From positions 1-22,815 of IMG/VR virus record IMGVR_UViG_3300031688_000139: a stretch of DNA of 22,815 nucleotides. One strand, given 5' to 3'. Shown piece after piece: positions 16,218 through 22,815 of the stretch (its first letter is position 1; each line of letters starts with the position of its first letter). The position numbers and the translations under genes are program-made. Below the pieces are notes generated by a model. That model had not been told where the DNA came from. It ran no database searches and saw only the letters and a program-made list of their open reading frames with translations. Source of the DNA: a virus.

Positions 16218-16799
16218 TTATTCATAATCAGAAACTTTGTAAAACATTACAAAAACCTTTCTACCTTCTTCCCAAGATACATTAGGATATTTGCTATGAA
16301 AATAACTTGAAGGATATGAAACCAATCTATTTTCTTCATAACCAACAACCGTACTTAATCTCCATCTATCTAAATTATTAGCATCTACTTTTATTATTTT
16401 ATCATAATCAGTATCACTAATATCTTTAGGTAACTCTCTACCATAAACATCATGTTCCCATAATGCTGTACCATGCAAATTTTCTTTTTCTCTGGGCGAT
16501 AAATAAAGAACTAAAGCTCTATCAGGTTTCTCACCTTTAATATTTAAATCAGAATGAATACGCCAAGAAACGTCTAATTTATCTGTAGCAATTCTAAAAA
16601 AACTTAAAATATTTTTAATTTCCTTACCCTCAATAATAGATATTTTTTGTGTTATGTATTTATCAAACTCTTCATTTGATTGTTGAATATGAAAATCTTT
16701 GTTTCCAGCTTCAGTTTTTTTAAACTCATTACTGTCTAAATGTTTATTGGCTATTTCAAAAAGATTTTTTTGCACAAAATCATCTACAATATATATCAT
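16218..16799 (-). CDS. 2OG-Fe(II) oxygenase-like protein (193 aa)
   Basis: The layout fits the jelly-roll 2-oxoglutarate/Fe(II) dioxygenase family. An HxD metal motif is in RIHSDLNIKGEKPDRALVLY (H82, D84), a distal histidine is in SYPSSYFHSKYP (H168), and an arginine that could bind 2-oxoglutarate lies 12 residues later (R180 in GRKVFVMFY). WEHDVYGRE (about 114-122) resembles the loop before the core strands. Phage members of this superfamily are common in marine viruses and their substrates are mostly unknown. They may hydroxylate proteins, nucleic-acid bases or small metabolites. The ATG overlaps the stop of the GroES-like gene (ATGA), so the two are coupled and likely made together. It could also be a degenerate, non-catalytic member, but all metal-binding positions appear intact. 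The protein would act in the cytoplasm, as no signal peptide is seen. Confidence 0.7.
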   Translation of the reverse strand: MIYIVDDFVQKNLFEIANKHLDSNEFKKTEAGNKDFHIQQSNEEFDKYITQKISIIEGKEIKNILSFFRIATDKLDVSWRIHSDLNIKGEKPDRALVLYLSPREKENLHGTALWEHDVYGRELPKDISDTDYDKIIKVDANNLDRWRLSTVVGYEENRLVSYPSSYFHSKYPNVSWEEGRKVFVMFYKVSDYE

Positions 16800-17359
16800 A
16801 AAGAAAAAGTTATATTGTTGGTAAACATCCTATAAAGTCTTTCTCCATCAACATTAAATTCATATTCACTTTCTGGTTGATAAGAAATCTCATCACCAAC
16901 TTTTAAACCCATACTTAAAAGCTGATCGTTAATGTATTTAATAGTTCCGAACAAAGGTTCTTCTGTAATAGATTTTTTAATAAAAGAATCTTTTGAAGCA
17001 GATGGTTTTATAAAACAATATTTATTATAACCTTTCCATTCTTTATTTTGTTTGTATAAAAAGAATTGATCAGGATCAACAAAAAACAAGTCATCTTTAA
17101 AATAACTTTTACCGCTTTTTCTTCGGCCCTGCATATCGTTATAAAACTTAAATACATTATGATGAACTAAAAGGGTGTCTCCTTCTTTTACAGGCCCTGA
17201 GTAATCTATAGGTGTTGATACTACAACAGCATAACGATTAGACGCGCTATGGTCTTCTTCTGAAGTACTTATGATAAAATCAGTTTCACCATATTTTTTT
17301 GTATTATCGTATCTCTTATTATTATAAGGTTTTACAATAAACGAGTAAGGAGATTTCAT
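16796..17359 (-). CDS. GroES-like co-chaperonin-type protein (187 aa)
   Basis: Two segments resemble the 10-kDa chaperonin beta-barrel. Residues about 43-103 contain YAVVVSTPIDYSGPVKEGDT, LLVHHNVFKFYND and later DPDQFFLYK. Residues 137-185 contain FGTIKYIN, GLKVGDEISYQPESEYEF and NVDGERLYRMFTNNITF, close to the GroES ending where a GD-turn is followed by a D/N-G-E-E-Y/L-like strand and a final strand. Marine phages often carry such proteins. Phage T4 gp31 is a known case in which a phage GroES substitute lets the host GroEL fold the capsid protein. Here the gene is in the terminase-portal operon, which fits help with head assembly. The tandem barrel reading is my interpretation; a structural protein with a similar barrel is the alternative. 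The start is an ATG 10 bases after the 41-aa gene. Confidence 0.58.
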   Translation of the reverse strand: MKSPYSFIVKPYNNKRYDNTKKYGETDFIISTSEEDHSASNRYAVVVSTPIDYSGPVKEGDTLLVHHNVFKFYNDMQGRRKSGKSYFKDDLFFVDPDQFFLYKQNKEWKGYNKYCFIKPSASKDSFIKKSITEEPLFGTIKYINDQLLSMGLKVGDEISYQPESEYEFNVDGERLYRMFTNNITFSL

Positions 17360-17369
17360 TTTATTTAAT

Positions 17370-17495
17370 TTAGACTAAATTATTTTCAGTTTTTAAAACT
17401 GTTTTTTTATCAAATACACTTGGTTTTTCTTTTTCGTCTTTTGACATTTTTTCCCAAAGTATATCTTTCCAATCTTTTTTAATAATTTTTTTCAT
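17370..17495 (-). CDS. Small charged hypothetical protein (41 aa)
   Basis: This is a short gene in the gap between the 74-aa and GroES-like genes. It reads MKKIIKKDWKDILWEKMSKD and then a lysine/glutamate-rich stretch ending ENNLV, with TAA stop. The ATG (17493-17495) is one base after the stop of the 74-aa gene (TAATATG), the same junction as used before the 1608-aa gene, and the next gene begins 10 bases after its stop. It fills the gap exactly, which supports its reality. No family is recognised. Confidence 0.6.
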   Translation of the reverse strand: MKKIIKKDWKDILWEKMSKDEKEKPSVFDKKTVLKTENNLV

Positions 17496-17496
17496 A

Positions 17497-17721
17497 TTAA
17501 AAATTAATATTATATTCTAAAGATATAGGGAGGGTGCATTTAAATTCTTTCCAAAGTAAAATTTCATCTTGCTTCATAATCCATATTTTATAAGACTCTG
17601 AAGAAACGTCATGCTGTATAAGATGTATCCCATAACTACCGCCTAAAACATCCTGACCAACTATGTAATGCATAGCTCCAGACTTGTAATCTGCTCCGAT
17701 TGAAATTTTTCTTATGTCCAT
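17497..17721 (-). CDS. Small conserved-type hypothetical protein (74 aa)
   Basis: A compact protein of mixed strands (MDIRKISIGADYKSGAMHYI, GQDVLGG, then YGIHLIQHD and SYKIWIMKQDEILLWKEF). It has a regular hydrophobic/polar alternation typical of a small beta domain and two Trp. I believe similar proteins occur in marine phage head-gene clusters, but I know no function. It follows the 152-aa gene after 4 bases and is coupled to the 41-aa gene. No cysteine, signal peptide or enzyme motif is seen. Confidence 0.68.
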   Translation of the reverse strand: MDIRKISIGADYKSGAMHYIVGQDVLGGSYGIHLIQHDVSSESYKIWIMKQDEILLWKEFKCTLPISLEYNINF

Positions 17722-17725
17722 TTGT

Positions 17726-18184
17726 TTATAGGTAGATTCTTATCTCTACATGACCTTCATCAATGCTGTCCTCTGTAACACCAGTTGTAGTATCTATGTT
17801 TACAAATCGTGAAAACGTAACACCTACAAATTTTCCAAAAACCTGCTTATCTTCAGCAGCACCAAATCCAGCAATCATCCACCAGGCTCTACCTGACTTA
17901 AAAGGACTGCTTGGTGTTATGTCGTAAACTCCTGAACTATTTCGTGTCCATGTAAAAGATAAGCCTGTTGTGTTTTGAAGTTCTGAAGCAACTGGATCAG
18001 CTGTTCCGCTTTGAGAAAAATTAGCCACGTAAGACGTATACGGTTGAGCAACTAAACTTGATACTTGTGCAAGTGTTGCTGTTTTTGTCATTAGATTATT
18101 TTCCGCGTCAGTTATAATTAAATAATCTGCTGCATCAAGATTGCTAATGTTAGGATACGCTGATGTGTTGCTAATTTTTGCCAT
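17726..18184 (-). CDS. Fibre- or tail-associated structural protein (152 aa)
   Basis: The N-terminus (MAKISNTSAYPNISNLDAAD, then YLIITDAENNLMTKTATLAQ) has the form of N-terminal attachment segments of phage fibre and tail proteins, in which a short helix follows a D-Y-L-I-turn. The rest (about residues 50-152) is beta-rich, with NTTGLSFTWTRNSSGVYDIT and SGRAWWMIAGFG, and looks like a small C-terminal beta domain. It could be a short fibre, a base for one, or an accessory of the 1024-aa fibre, whose gene is nearby upstream. It lies 6 bases after the 84-aa coiled-coil gene. The structural role is likely; the exact position in the virion is unknown. Confidence 0.58.
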   Translation of the reverse strand: MAKISNTSAYPNISNLDAADYLIITDAENNLMTKTATLAQVSSLVAQPYTSYVANFSQSGTADPVASELQNTTGLSFTWTRNSSGVYDITPSSPFKSGRAWWMIAGFGAAEDKQVFGKFVGVTFSRFVNIDTTTGVTEDSIDEGHVEIRIYL

Positions 18185-18190
18185 GTTGTT

Positions 18191-18445
18191 TTATTCTACT
18201 GCCTTTAAAGGCTTTTCTTCTTCGTCTTTAACCTCACCTGTTTGTAAGTTAATAACTGCATTTTTACCAAATTCCTTCATTAAAGATTTCTCTTGTTCTG
18301 CGAATTTTTCTTTGATACCAGCTATTCCAGATATAAGATCTGCTTTTTTAATTTCTAAATCTGCAATTTCAAATTTTGAATCATTAAATTGTTTTTGTAA
18401 ACCCTGTAATAATTCTAACTGCTCTTTACTTAATTGTTTTGACAT
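18191..18445 (-). CDS. Small coiled-coil protein next to the fibre gene (84 aa)
   Basis: A soluble, strongly helical protein. Residues about 3-58 (LSKEQLELLQGLQKQFNDSK and on through IKEKFAEQEKSLMKEFG) have heptad-like spacing typical of coiled coil. They are followed by NAVINLQTGEVK, which looks like a short beta hairpin, and an acidic end. I recall similar small proteins in marine phage structural clusters but no function. It is the first gene behind a TAnnTTTG box (30 bases upstream of the ATG) and so may be the first gene of the operon leading to terminase and portal. Its position suggests a fibre-assembly helper or a small virion component. Both are guesses. Confidence 0.6.
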   Translation of the reverse strand: MSKQLSKEQLELLQGLQKQFNDSKFEIADLEIKKADLISGIAGIKEKFAEQEKSLMKEFGKNAVINLQTGEVKDEEEKPLKAVE

Positions 18446-18475
18446 TTGATTATATTTTATTTATTAAACTTAATA

Positions 18476-18483
18476 CAAATATA
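18476..18483 (-). promoter_or_regulatory. Candidate -7 promoter box for the terminase-portal operon
   Basis: It reads TATATTTG on the minus strand, in the 57-base gap after the 1024-aa fibre gene, 30 bases before the ATG of the 84-aa gene. No -33 TTG is seen. The surrounding DNA is almost pure A/T. No GC-rich terminator hairpin separates it from the fibre gene, so transcription from upstream may continue through. Confidence 0.5.
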
Positions 18484-18502
18484 AGTATATTTTTCTTATA
18501 AT

Positions 18503-21500
18503 TTATAATTCTTTAAACTCCCTTGGGCCAGGCTCTCTTGGTAGTCTTTTCTCTATACTGGTTACTCTTGCTTGTAAATCTTTAATAGCTTGCGTTAAAT
18601 AAGGAATTAATTTAGTCGCATCAACCTGTTGATATATCGGTTGGCCAAAATTTGGAGACTCTCTATTATTATCTACTTCGCCTGCAAGACCTGAAACTGC
18701 ATCTGGAACAACCTCTTGTAACTCATCTGCTATAAAACCAGCGACATTAGGACCGAACGCAAACGGATCTTTAGGATCAACAAAGGTAAATCTACATGGG
18801 CGCAATTGATCTAATACTTCCCCAGCGCCATCCAGAGTTTTTGTTATTTTTTCCTTTAACCTACGATCAGAACTTGTGTTAAAACTTGTTGATCCATTGT
18901 TTGCGACAATGCTTCCAACTTGAGTTCCAGTATACCTAAGTATCTTCATTACAGTAGAACCTGAAGTTTGATTGCTTGTTAATTGAATTGCGCTACCGTA
19001 TCTCGGAGTTTTAACATCTATACCTAAAGCTCCGTAAGTTGAAGATAAAGTAGTGTTTATAAATATTGATTTACCACCACTGTTTGTAGTTCCTGGCATT
19101 TGTAAATGTCCAGCTGTTCCTGAAGTTGGGTTTACGTTTATACCTAAAGCATTTTGAGTTGAGTTCCAATACAAGTCGTCAGATGCTTGCGTTCGAGTTC
19201 CTGTAAAAAAGGCTACTCTACCACTTGCTCCTGCTCCTGTTATAGCTCCAGCATTTGATAAAAACTGTGCTGGTGTTTGCTCTCTCAATAGTCTTGGAAC
19301 AGTGCTACTTGCAGAATCTGTATAAACAGGAATAAATGTAGCGTTACTTGAAGTTGAACCATTTATAATGCTATAAATATTTTCTAACTTTATATCTCCA
19401 AATAAATTTTCTTCTATATTTATTAAAGTAAGAGTTCCTCCAACTGCCATATCAGTATTTCCTGAATTAGCATAAATATAATTCCAATTATCACCATCAA
19501 CATCAAAAACTATTTTACTACCCTCATCTAAATTTATTGGCCCAGAATTAAATGTATTCCCAAAATTGCTCATAGTTCCATTTGAGCTTATTGAAAGTCG
19601 GTTTGTACTGCCATCTTTTACTCGGAAATTATCTCCAAAATATATTATAGTATCAGATCCAGTAGTAAGAGCTGAGTTTGAAACCTCAACATCATTACCA
19701 GAAGTTAAAGATATTAAGGTTCTGGCACTACCACCTGTATCTGTTCCTAAGTAATCACCGTTGTTTGGTATTTGAAAAAGAGTGGATGTTAGTTTGTTTG
19801 TTGAAGTGTCAAAAAGAAGTTGTGCATCAGAACTAAGGATGTTAGTTCCACTCCAGATAGTTACTCTACCACCAGCACCAGAACCTGATAATGATGATGA
19901 ATTAGCATCCACATAAGCTTTGTTTGCTGCATCTGTAGAAGCAGAAACTGTATCTATACCTTGTATTCTTCCAGTTCCGCCAAGGGTAATATCACCACCA
20001 GACACTGTAAGATCGTTATCAATATTCACGTTAGATGAAAATGTTGCGCTTTTATTGTGGTTTAAAGTTAATGATATACCTGCACCTGTAGTAAATACAA
20101 AATTAGATGTACTGGCTGTAGCAGTATTTTTTATACTACTCCAATTATTATTTGAACCGTTTGCATCATTTTTAATTGCTAAACCTGTTCCATCTATATT
20201 TAAAGAATGTAAAGCTGTATATAAACCTGTTCCACCCAAACCAACATCTCCTGCAAAAGTTGAGTTTCCATTATCTAAAATTGTTAGTAATGTAGAACCC
20301 TTATTAGCCGAATAGAATTTAGTAGTATAAGCAGCATTATTAGTAAAAAACTGCATATCTCCATTAGAGGTATAAATTGCTCCATTCCCATCTCCTGATA
20401 ATTTTACATACCCTGCTGCACTTGTCCCTTGAACTATTACATTTCCTGTAAAAGTTGCAGCTTGAGAAGCGTCTATTGTTAAAGCATCACTACCATTTGT
20501 TGCTAAAATAATTTTATCGTTAGTGTCCGCAAATTGTATATAAGTATTTGCATCACCGTTATGAATAATTTTTGTATCAACATAAACATTTGTTGCAAGT
20601 ACATTTCCTGTAAAAGTTGCATTATTATTTCCATCTAATCTTAATGCTGTATTTAAATTAGTACCATCCCAAGTTTGAAAAGATAAACTATAATTATTAA
20701 CTAATCCTTCTATAATTCGTGCATCTCCGTTAGCCCAATCAAGCACACCTCCTGATGGCAGGTTATATTCTGTTGCTGTTACTTGTCCTGCAAAAGTTGC
20801 ATTACCAGTTACTTCGGATAACCTAAATGCATTTACATTGTTTGTTGAATCTCTAATACAAAAATCATCATTAGTTATTCCTGTAGTACCAGCCGTAATG
20901 TTCCACTGTTGATCTGTACCTGCTTCGTTTATTAATCTTAACCCTCTATTCTCACCTGTTGATATGTCATTTATATTTATAGTTAACATATTATCGACAG
21001 TCACCGTACTTGTGAAATTTGCAGTTGGCCCTGTTAATGTGCCTGTAAAAGTTGGATTATTAATTGGTAAATAAATACCAGAACCAGGAGTAAGACCATC
21101 AGCATATGCTTTAGTAACAAAGTTTGCAGCAGAAGTAGGCGTAATACCAGATACTAATCCAGTAAAAACTACATTATTATTGTCTCTTGCAAGAGTCATT
21201 ACAGTTGAACCAGCAGTACTATTACTGTGTCTTTTTATTTCTAATGTATTACTTACATTTCCAGTTTGATTAAATGAAAATCCATAATTCATATCTTTAC
21301 CTACACCTGTTGTAGTTTCAGTAAGTTCTAATCTTGAGCTTTGATTCCCTGCTCCTCCTATTCGCAAATAAGGTGTATTGGCAGCAGTTGTTGAGCCTAT
21401 AAGAACTCTTTCATAAGCACCATCAAAATGAACTAAAGGATTAGTTGTATTAGCAGGATCTCCTACTGATACCTCCAATCCTTGAGAAACCATTTTTAAT

Positions 21501-21577
21501 GTAGCGTAGTTTTCTCCACCCCCTACAAATTTAATAGTATTATCAATCGTTTGGTTTGCTAAAAAATTAATTGCCAT
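18503..21577 (-). CDS. Long tail fibre with C-terminal S74 self-cleaving chaperone (1024 aa)
   Basis: This is a host-recognition fibre. Most of the protein is beta-rich and repetitive (units around NATFTGNV and variants), as in trimeric fibres. The last 122 residues form a Peptidase_S74 intramolecular chaperone: SDRRLKEKI (S903, K908), AGFIADELQEVVPDAVSG, then a C-terminal coiled coil (LIPYLTQAIKDLQARVTSIE). In this family the chaperone drives trimer folding and then cuts itself off just before the conserved Ser, using a Ser-Lys pair. Both residues are present here, so cleavage is expected and the mature fibre would be about 902 residues. The ATG has no Shine-Dalgarno and follows the partial fibre gene by 32 bases. 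The sugar or protein it binds cannot be told. Confidence 0.9.
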   Translation of the reverse strand: MAINFLANQTIDNTIKFVGGGENYATLKMVSQGLEVSVGDPANTTNPLVHFDGAYERVLIGSTTAANTPYLRIGGAGNQSSRLELTETTTGVGKDMNYGFSFNQTGNVSNTLEIKRHSNSTAGSTVMTLARDNNNVVFTGLVSGITPTSAANFVTKAYADGLTPGSGIYLPINNPTFTGTLTGPTANFTSTVTVDNMLTININDISTGENRGLRLINEAGTDQQWNITAGTTGITNDDFCIRDSTNNVNAFRLSEVTGNATFAGQVTATEYNLPSGGVLDWANGDARIIEGLVNNYSLSFQTWDGTNLNTALRLDGNNNATFTGNVLATNVYVDTKIIHNGDANTYIQFADTNDKIILATNGSDALTIDASQAATFTGNVIVQGTSAAGYVKLSGDGNGAIYTSNGDMQFFTNNAAYTTKFYSANKGSTLLTILDNGNSTFAGDVGLGGTGLYTALHSLNIDGTGLAIKNDANGSNNNWSSIKNTATASTSNFVFTTGAGISLTLNHNKSATFSSNVNIDNDLTVSGGDITLGGTGRIQGIDTVSASTDAANKAYVDANSSSLSGSGAGGRVTIWSGTNILSSDAQLLFDTSTNKLTSTLFQIPNNGDYLGTDTGGSARTLISLTSGNDVEVSNSALTTGSDTIIYFGDNFRVKDGSTNRLSISSNGTMSNFGNTFNSGPINLDEGSKIVFDVDGDNWNYIYANSGNTDMAVGGTLTLINIEENLFGDIKLENIYSIINGSTSSNATFIPVYTDSASSTVPRLLREQTPAQFLSNAGAITGAGASGRVAFFTGTRTQASDDLYWNSTQNALGINVNPTSGTAGHLQMPGTTNSGGKSIFINTTLSSTYGALGIDVKTPRYGSAIQLTSNQTSGSTVMKILRYTGTQVGSIVANNGSTSFNTSSDRRLKEKITKTLDGAGEVLDQLRPCRFTFVDPKDPFAFGPNVAGFIADELQEVVPDAVSGLAGEVDNNRESPNFGQPIYQQVDATKLIPYLTQAIKDLQARVTSIEKRLPREPGPREFKEL
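20250..21056 (-). repeat. Five dispersed repeat motifs within the fibre gene
   Basis: The plus-strand motif cctgtaaaagttgca or a close variant occurs at 20250, 20445, 20607, 20787 and 21042. The spacings are 195, 162, 180 and 255 bases, all multiples of three. It encodes ATFTG or a variant and marks successive beta modules of 54-85 residues in the fibre shaft. Confidence 0.8.
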
Positions 21578-21609
21578 CTATTTGATTTGTTTTAAAATGT
21601 TATGTACTA

Positions 21610-22815
21610 CTATGTTACTTTTGTAATAATAACTGACACTTGATTAGAGGATAAAGCAGCTGTTGTTCTTAAAGTAACTTGATTTACACTTGTTCTTTCT
21701 ACATCCAACATAACTGTGTCAAAAGGAGTAGAGTTTCTATAGCATGATACAATTACATTTCTTGTATTTAAATTATGATTTATAGCGTAAGCTACAGCTG
21801 ATCCATCTCCTATATTAGCAGTTACACCATTATCAGCAACACAAGTATCAACCGCTGTACAGAAATCAGTTACCTGAGATGCTGTAATTGCAATTGCTTG
21901 TTCTGAAGCTGAAGTAATAATACCATCTGCATTTACTGCAAGAGTTACTGTTTCATTAGCATCTCCGTAGTTACCTGCTGTACCTTGATTGTTTAATTGA
22001 ACCCAACCATTAGAACTTACTGTAAAGTTAGCTGAATCAAATCCAGATGCACCTTTATTTGTTCCACCATCTGTACTACCAGAACCTGCGATGTTGGCAT
22101 CTGCCTGGACAACTGTATATGCTGAAGCTGCTGGACTTGAGTTTGCTGCAATATCTGCATCTGCAAATATAAAATCACCAGGTTCTAAAGTCGGAAAATA
22201 TCCTCCGTTATTACCTGCAACAGACACTACAAAGTAATCTCCTAAATTAAGAGCCACGTTACTTCCTCCAGATATAGCTGGAGAGTTTGTGTTTGCGTTA
22301 TATGCTCCTTGGAAAACACCTACTCCTGCAATAAGTAATTCTACTTGAGCTAAGTTTGGTGCGCTTGTTCCTGTATTTGCTGTTGGCACAGTAACTTGAC
22401 CTGTAAATGAACCAGTACCTGATACAATTAAATCATTTGTTACAGTTAAATCATTTCCTACACCAACATCTTGAACAACAGTTAAAGAATCTGCTATTGT
22501 AACGTCATCTTGTAAACCTATAGTAATACTACCGTTATTTCCTGTACTCTCTGTTACTTTAACACCTGATCCAGTACCATTAAATGTTACTGTTGATTTA
22601 ACTCCTGATCCAGTTCCACCTGCTGTTAATTGAACCGAAGCTGAATTTGATCCTCCTGCTGCAACTGGAAGTGTATATGTTTCATTAGTATCAGTAGAAC
22701 TAAAGGTAACTAACTGAGTCGCACTTGAAAAAGCTATTGATGTTCCTCCACTTGCCGCAAATCTAACCCCTGTTGTTTGATTAGAAGTAAATTGAGTAGT
22801 TCCTCCACTATTTTT
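21610..22815 (-). CDS. Partial fibre-like structural protein, C-terminal 401 aa
   Basis: The frame is open from the stop (TAA, 21610) to the right edge without interruption, so the gene begins outside the window. Possible internal starts, such as the GTG at 22387-22389, are in the middle of a continuous repetitive sequence and are not real starts. The visible part is rich in G, S, T, N and V, with units such as DSLTVVQDVGVGNDLTV and NDLIVSGTGSFTGQV. These match the shaft modules of the 1024-aa fibre that follows. The C-terminal part (about the last 75 residues) becomes more ordered: IGDGSAVAYAINHNLNTRNV followed by SCYRNSTPFD and a final VSVIITKVT, a small beta domain that may be a knob or a trimer cap. 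It has no S74 domain. It is probably a fibre or fibre-base protein working with the 1024-aa fibre. Confidence 0.75.
   Translation of the reverse strand, partial: KNSGGTTQFTSNQTTGVRFAASGGTSIAFSSATQLVTFSSTDTNETYTLPVAAGGSNSASVQLTAGGTGSGVKSTVTFNGTGSGVKVTESTGNNGSITIGLQDDVTIADSLTVVQDVGVGNDLTVTNDLIVSGTGSFTGQVTVPTANTGTSAPNLAQVELLIAGVGVFQGAYNANTNSPAISGGSNVALNLGDYFVVSVAGNNGGYFPTLEPGDFIFADADIAANSSPAASAYTVVQADANIAGSGSTDGGTNKGASGFDSANFTVSSNGWVQLNNQGTAGNYGDANETVTLAVNADGIITSASEQAIAITASQVTDFCTAVDTCVADNGVTANIGDGSAVAYAINHNLNTRNVIVSCYRNSTPFDTVMLDVERTSVNQVTLRTTAALSSNQVSVIITKVT

Noticed and set aside
20250-21056. Short repeated motifs considered as a CRISPR array.
   Set aside because: The repeats are in frame, imperfect, of variable spacing and encode ATFTG-type shaft modules of the fibre.
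22387-22389. GTG as a start for a 259-aa protein at the right end.
   Set aside because: The frame continues upstream without a stop to the window edge with the same repeat style, so the GTG is an internal Val codon.
18503-22815. Diversity-generating retroelement acting on the fibre genes.
   Set aside because: No reverse transcriptase gene and no evident template repeat are in the window. Nothing beyond ordinary fibre repetition supports it.
1-22815. Stop-codon reassignment (TAG or TGA recoded), known in some crAss-like phages.
   Set aside because: All long genes are uninterrupted in the standard code, and TAA, TAG (capsid) and TGA (terminase) all appear as normal ends at sensible gene borders.

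Overview
The window is a fragment of a tailed double-stranded DNA phage genome. It is the virion-morphogenesis block, AT-rich and coding on the minus strand throughout, so the genes are read from the right edge to the left edge. The large terminase, portal, capsid and long tail-hub proteins have the size, order and conserved motifs I associate with crAss-like podoviruses (Crassvirales or a close marine relative). This placement is from remembered family resemblance and was not tested by a search. A Bacteroidota (flavobacterial) host is suggested by that kinship, by start codons that mostly lack Shine-Dalgarno sequences and sit behind A/T-rich leaders, and by intergenic boxes matching TAnnTTTG, the -7 element of Bacteroidota promoters.

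Layout in transcription order. (1) 22815-18503: two fibre-like genes, the first cut by the right edge, the second (1024 aa) ending in a Peptidase_S74 self-cleaving chaperone. (2) 18483-11206: a compact run of nine genes behind a candidate promoter. These are an 84-aa coiled-coil protein, a 152-aa fibre-associated protein, two small unknowns (74 and 41 aa), a GroES-like protein (187 aa), a 2OG-Fe(II) oxygenase-like protein (193 aa), a 91-aa candidate small terminase, the large terminase and the portal. (3) 11176-8436: candidate promoter, a 383-aa acidic candidate scaffold, the major capsid protein and a strong terminator. (4) 8412-7598: a 254-aa virion-type protein of unknown role and a terminator. 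(5) 7595-7195: a one-gene cassette (92 aa) with its own promoter box and terminator. (6) 7192 to the left edge: promoter box, two connector or ring proteins (326 and 307 aa), a 1608-aa muzzle/stabilisation-type tail protein and a partial cysteine-containing tail protein cut by the left edge.

Together these genes supply the DNA-packaging motor, the portal vertex, the shell with its scaffold, the head-tail connector and tail hub, and the host-binding fibres, plus a folding helper and an oxygenase. No replication, lysis, integration, tRNA, CRISPR or insertion-sequence features were seen. The least conventional features are two nearly identical terminator-promoter junctions that isolate the 92-aa gene, the cysteine-rich module shared by the 1608-aa protein and the next gene, and the GroES-like and oxygenase genes inside the head-gene operon.
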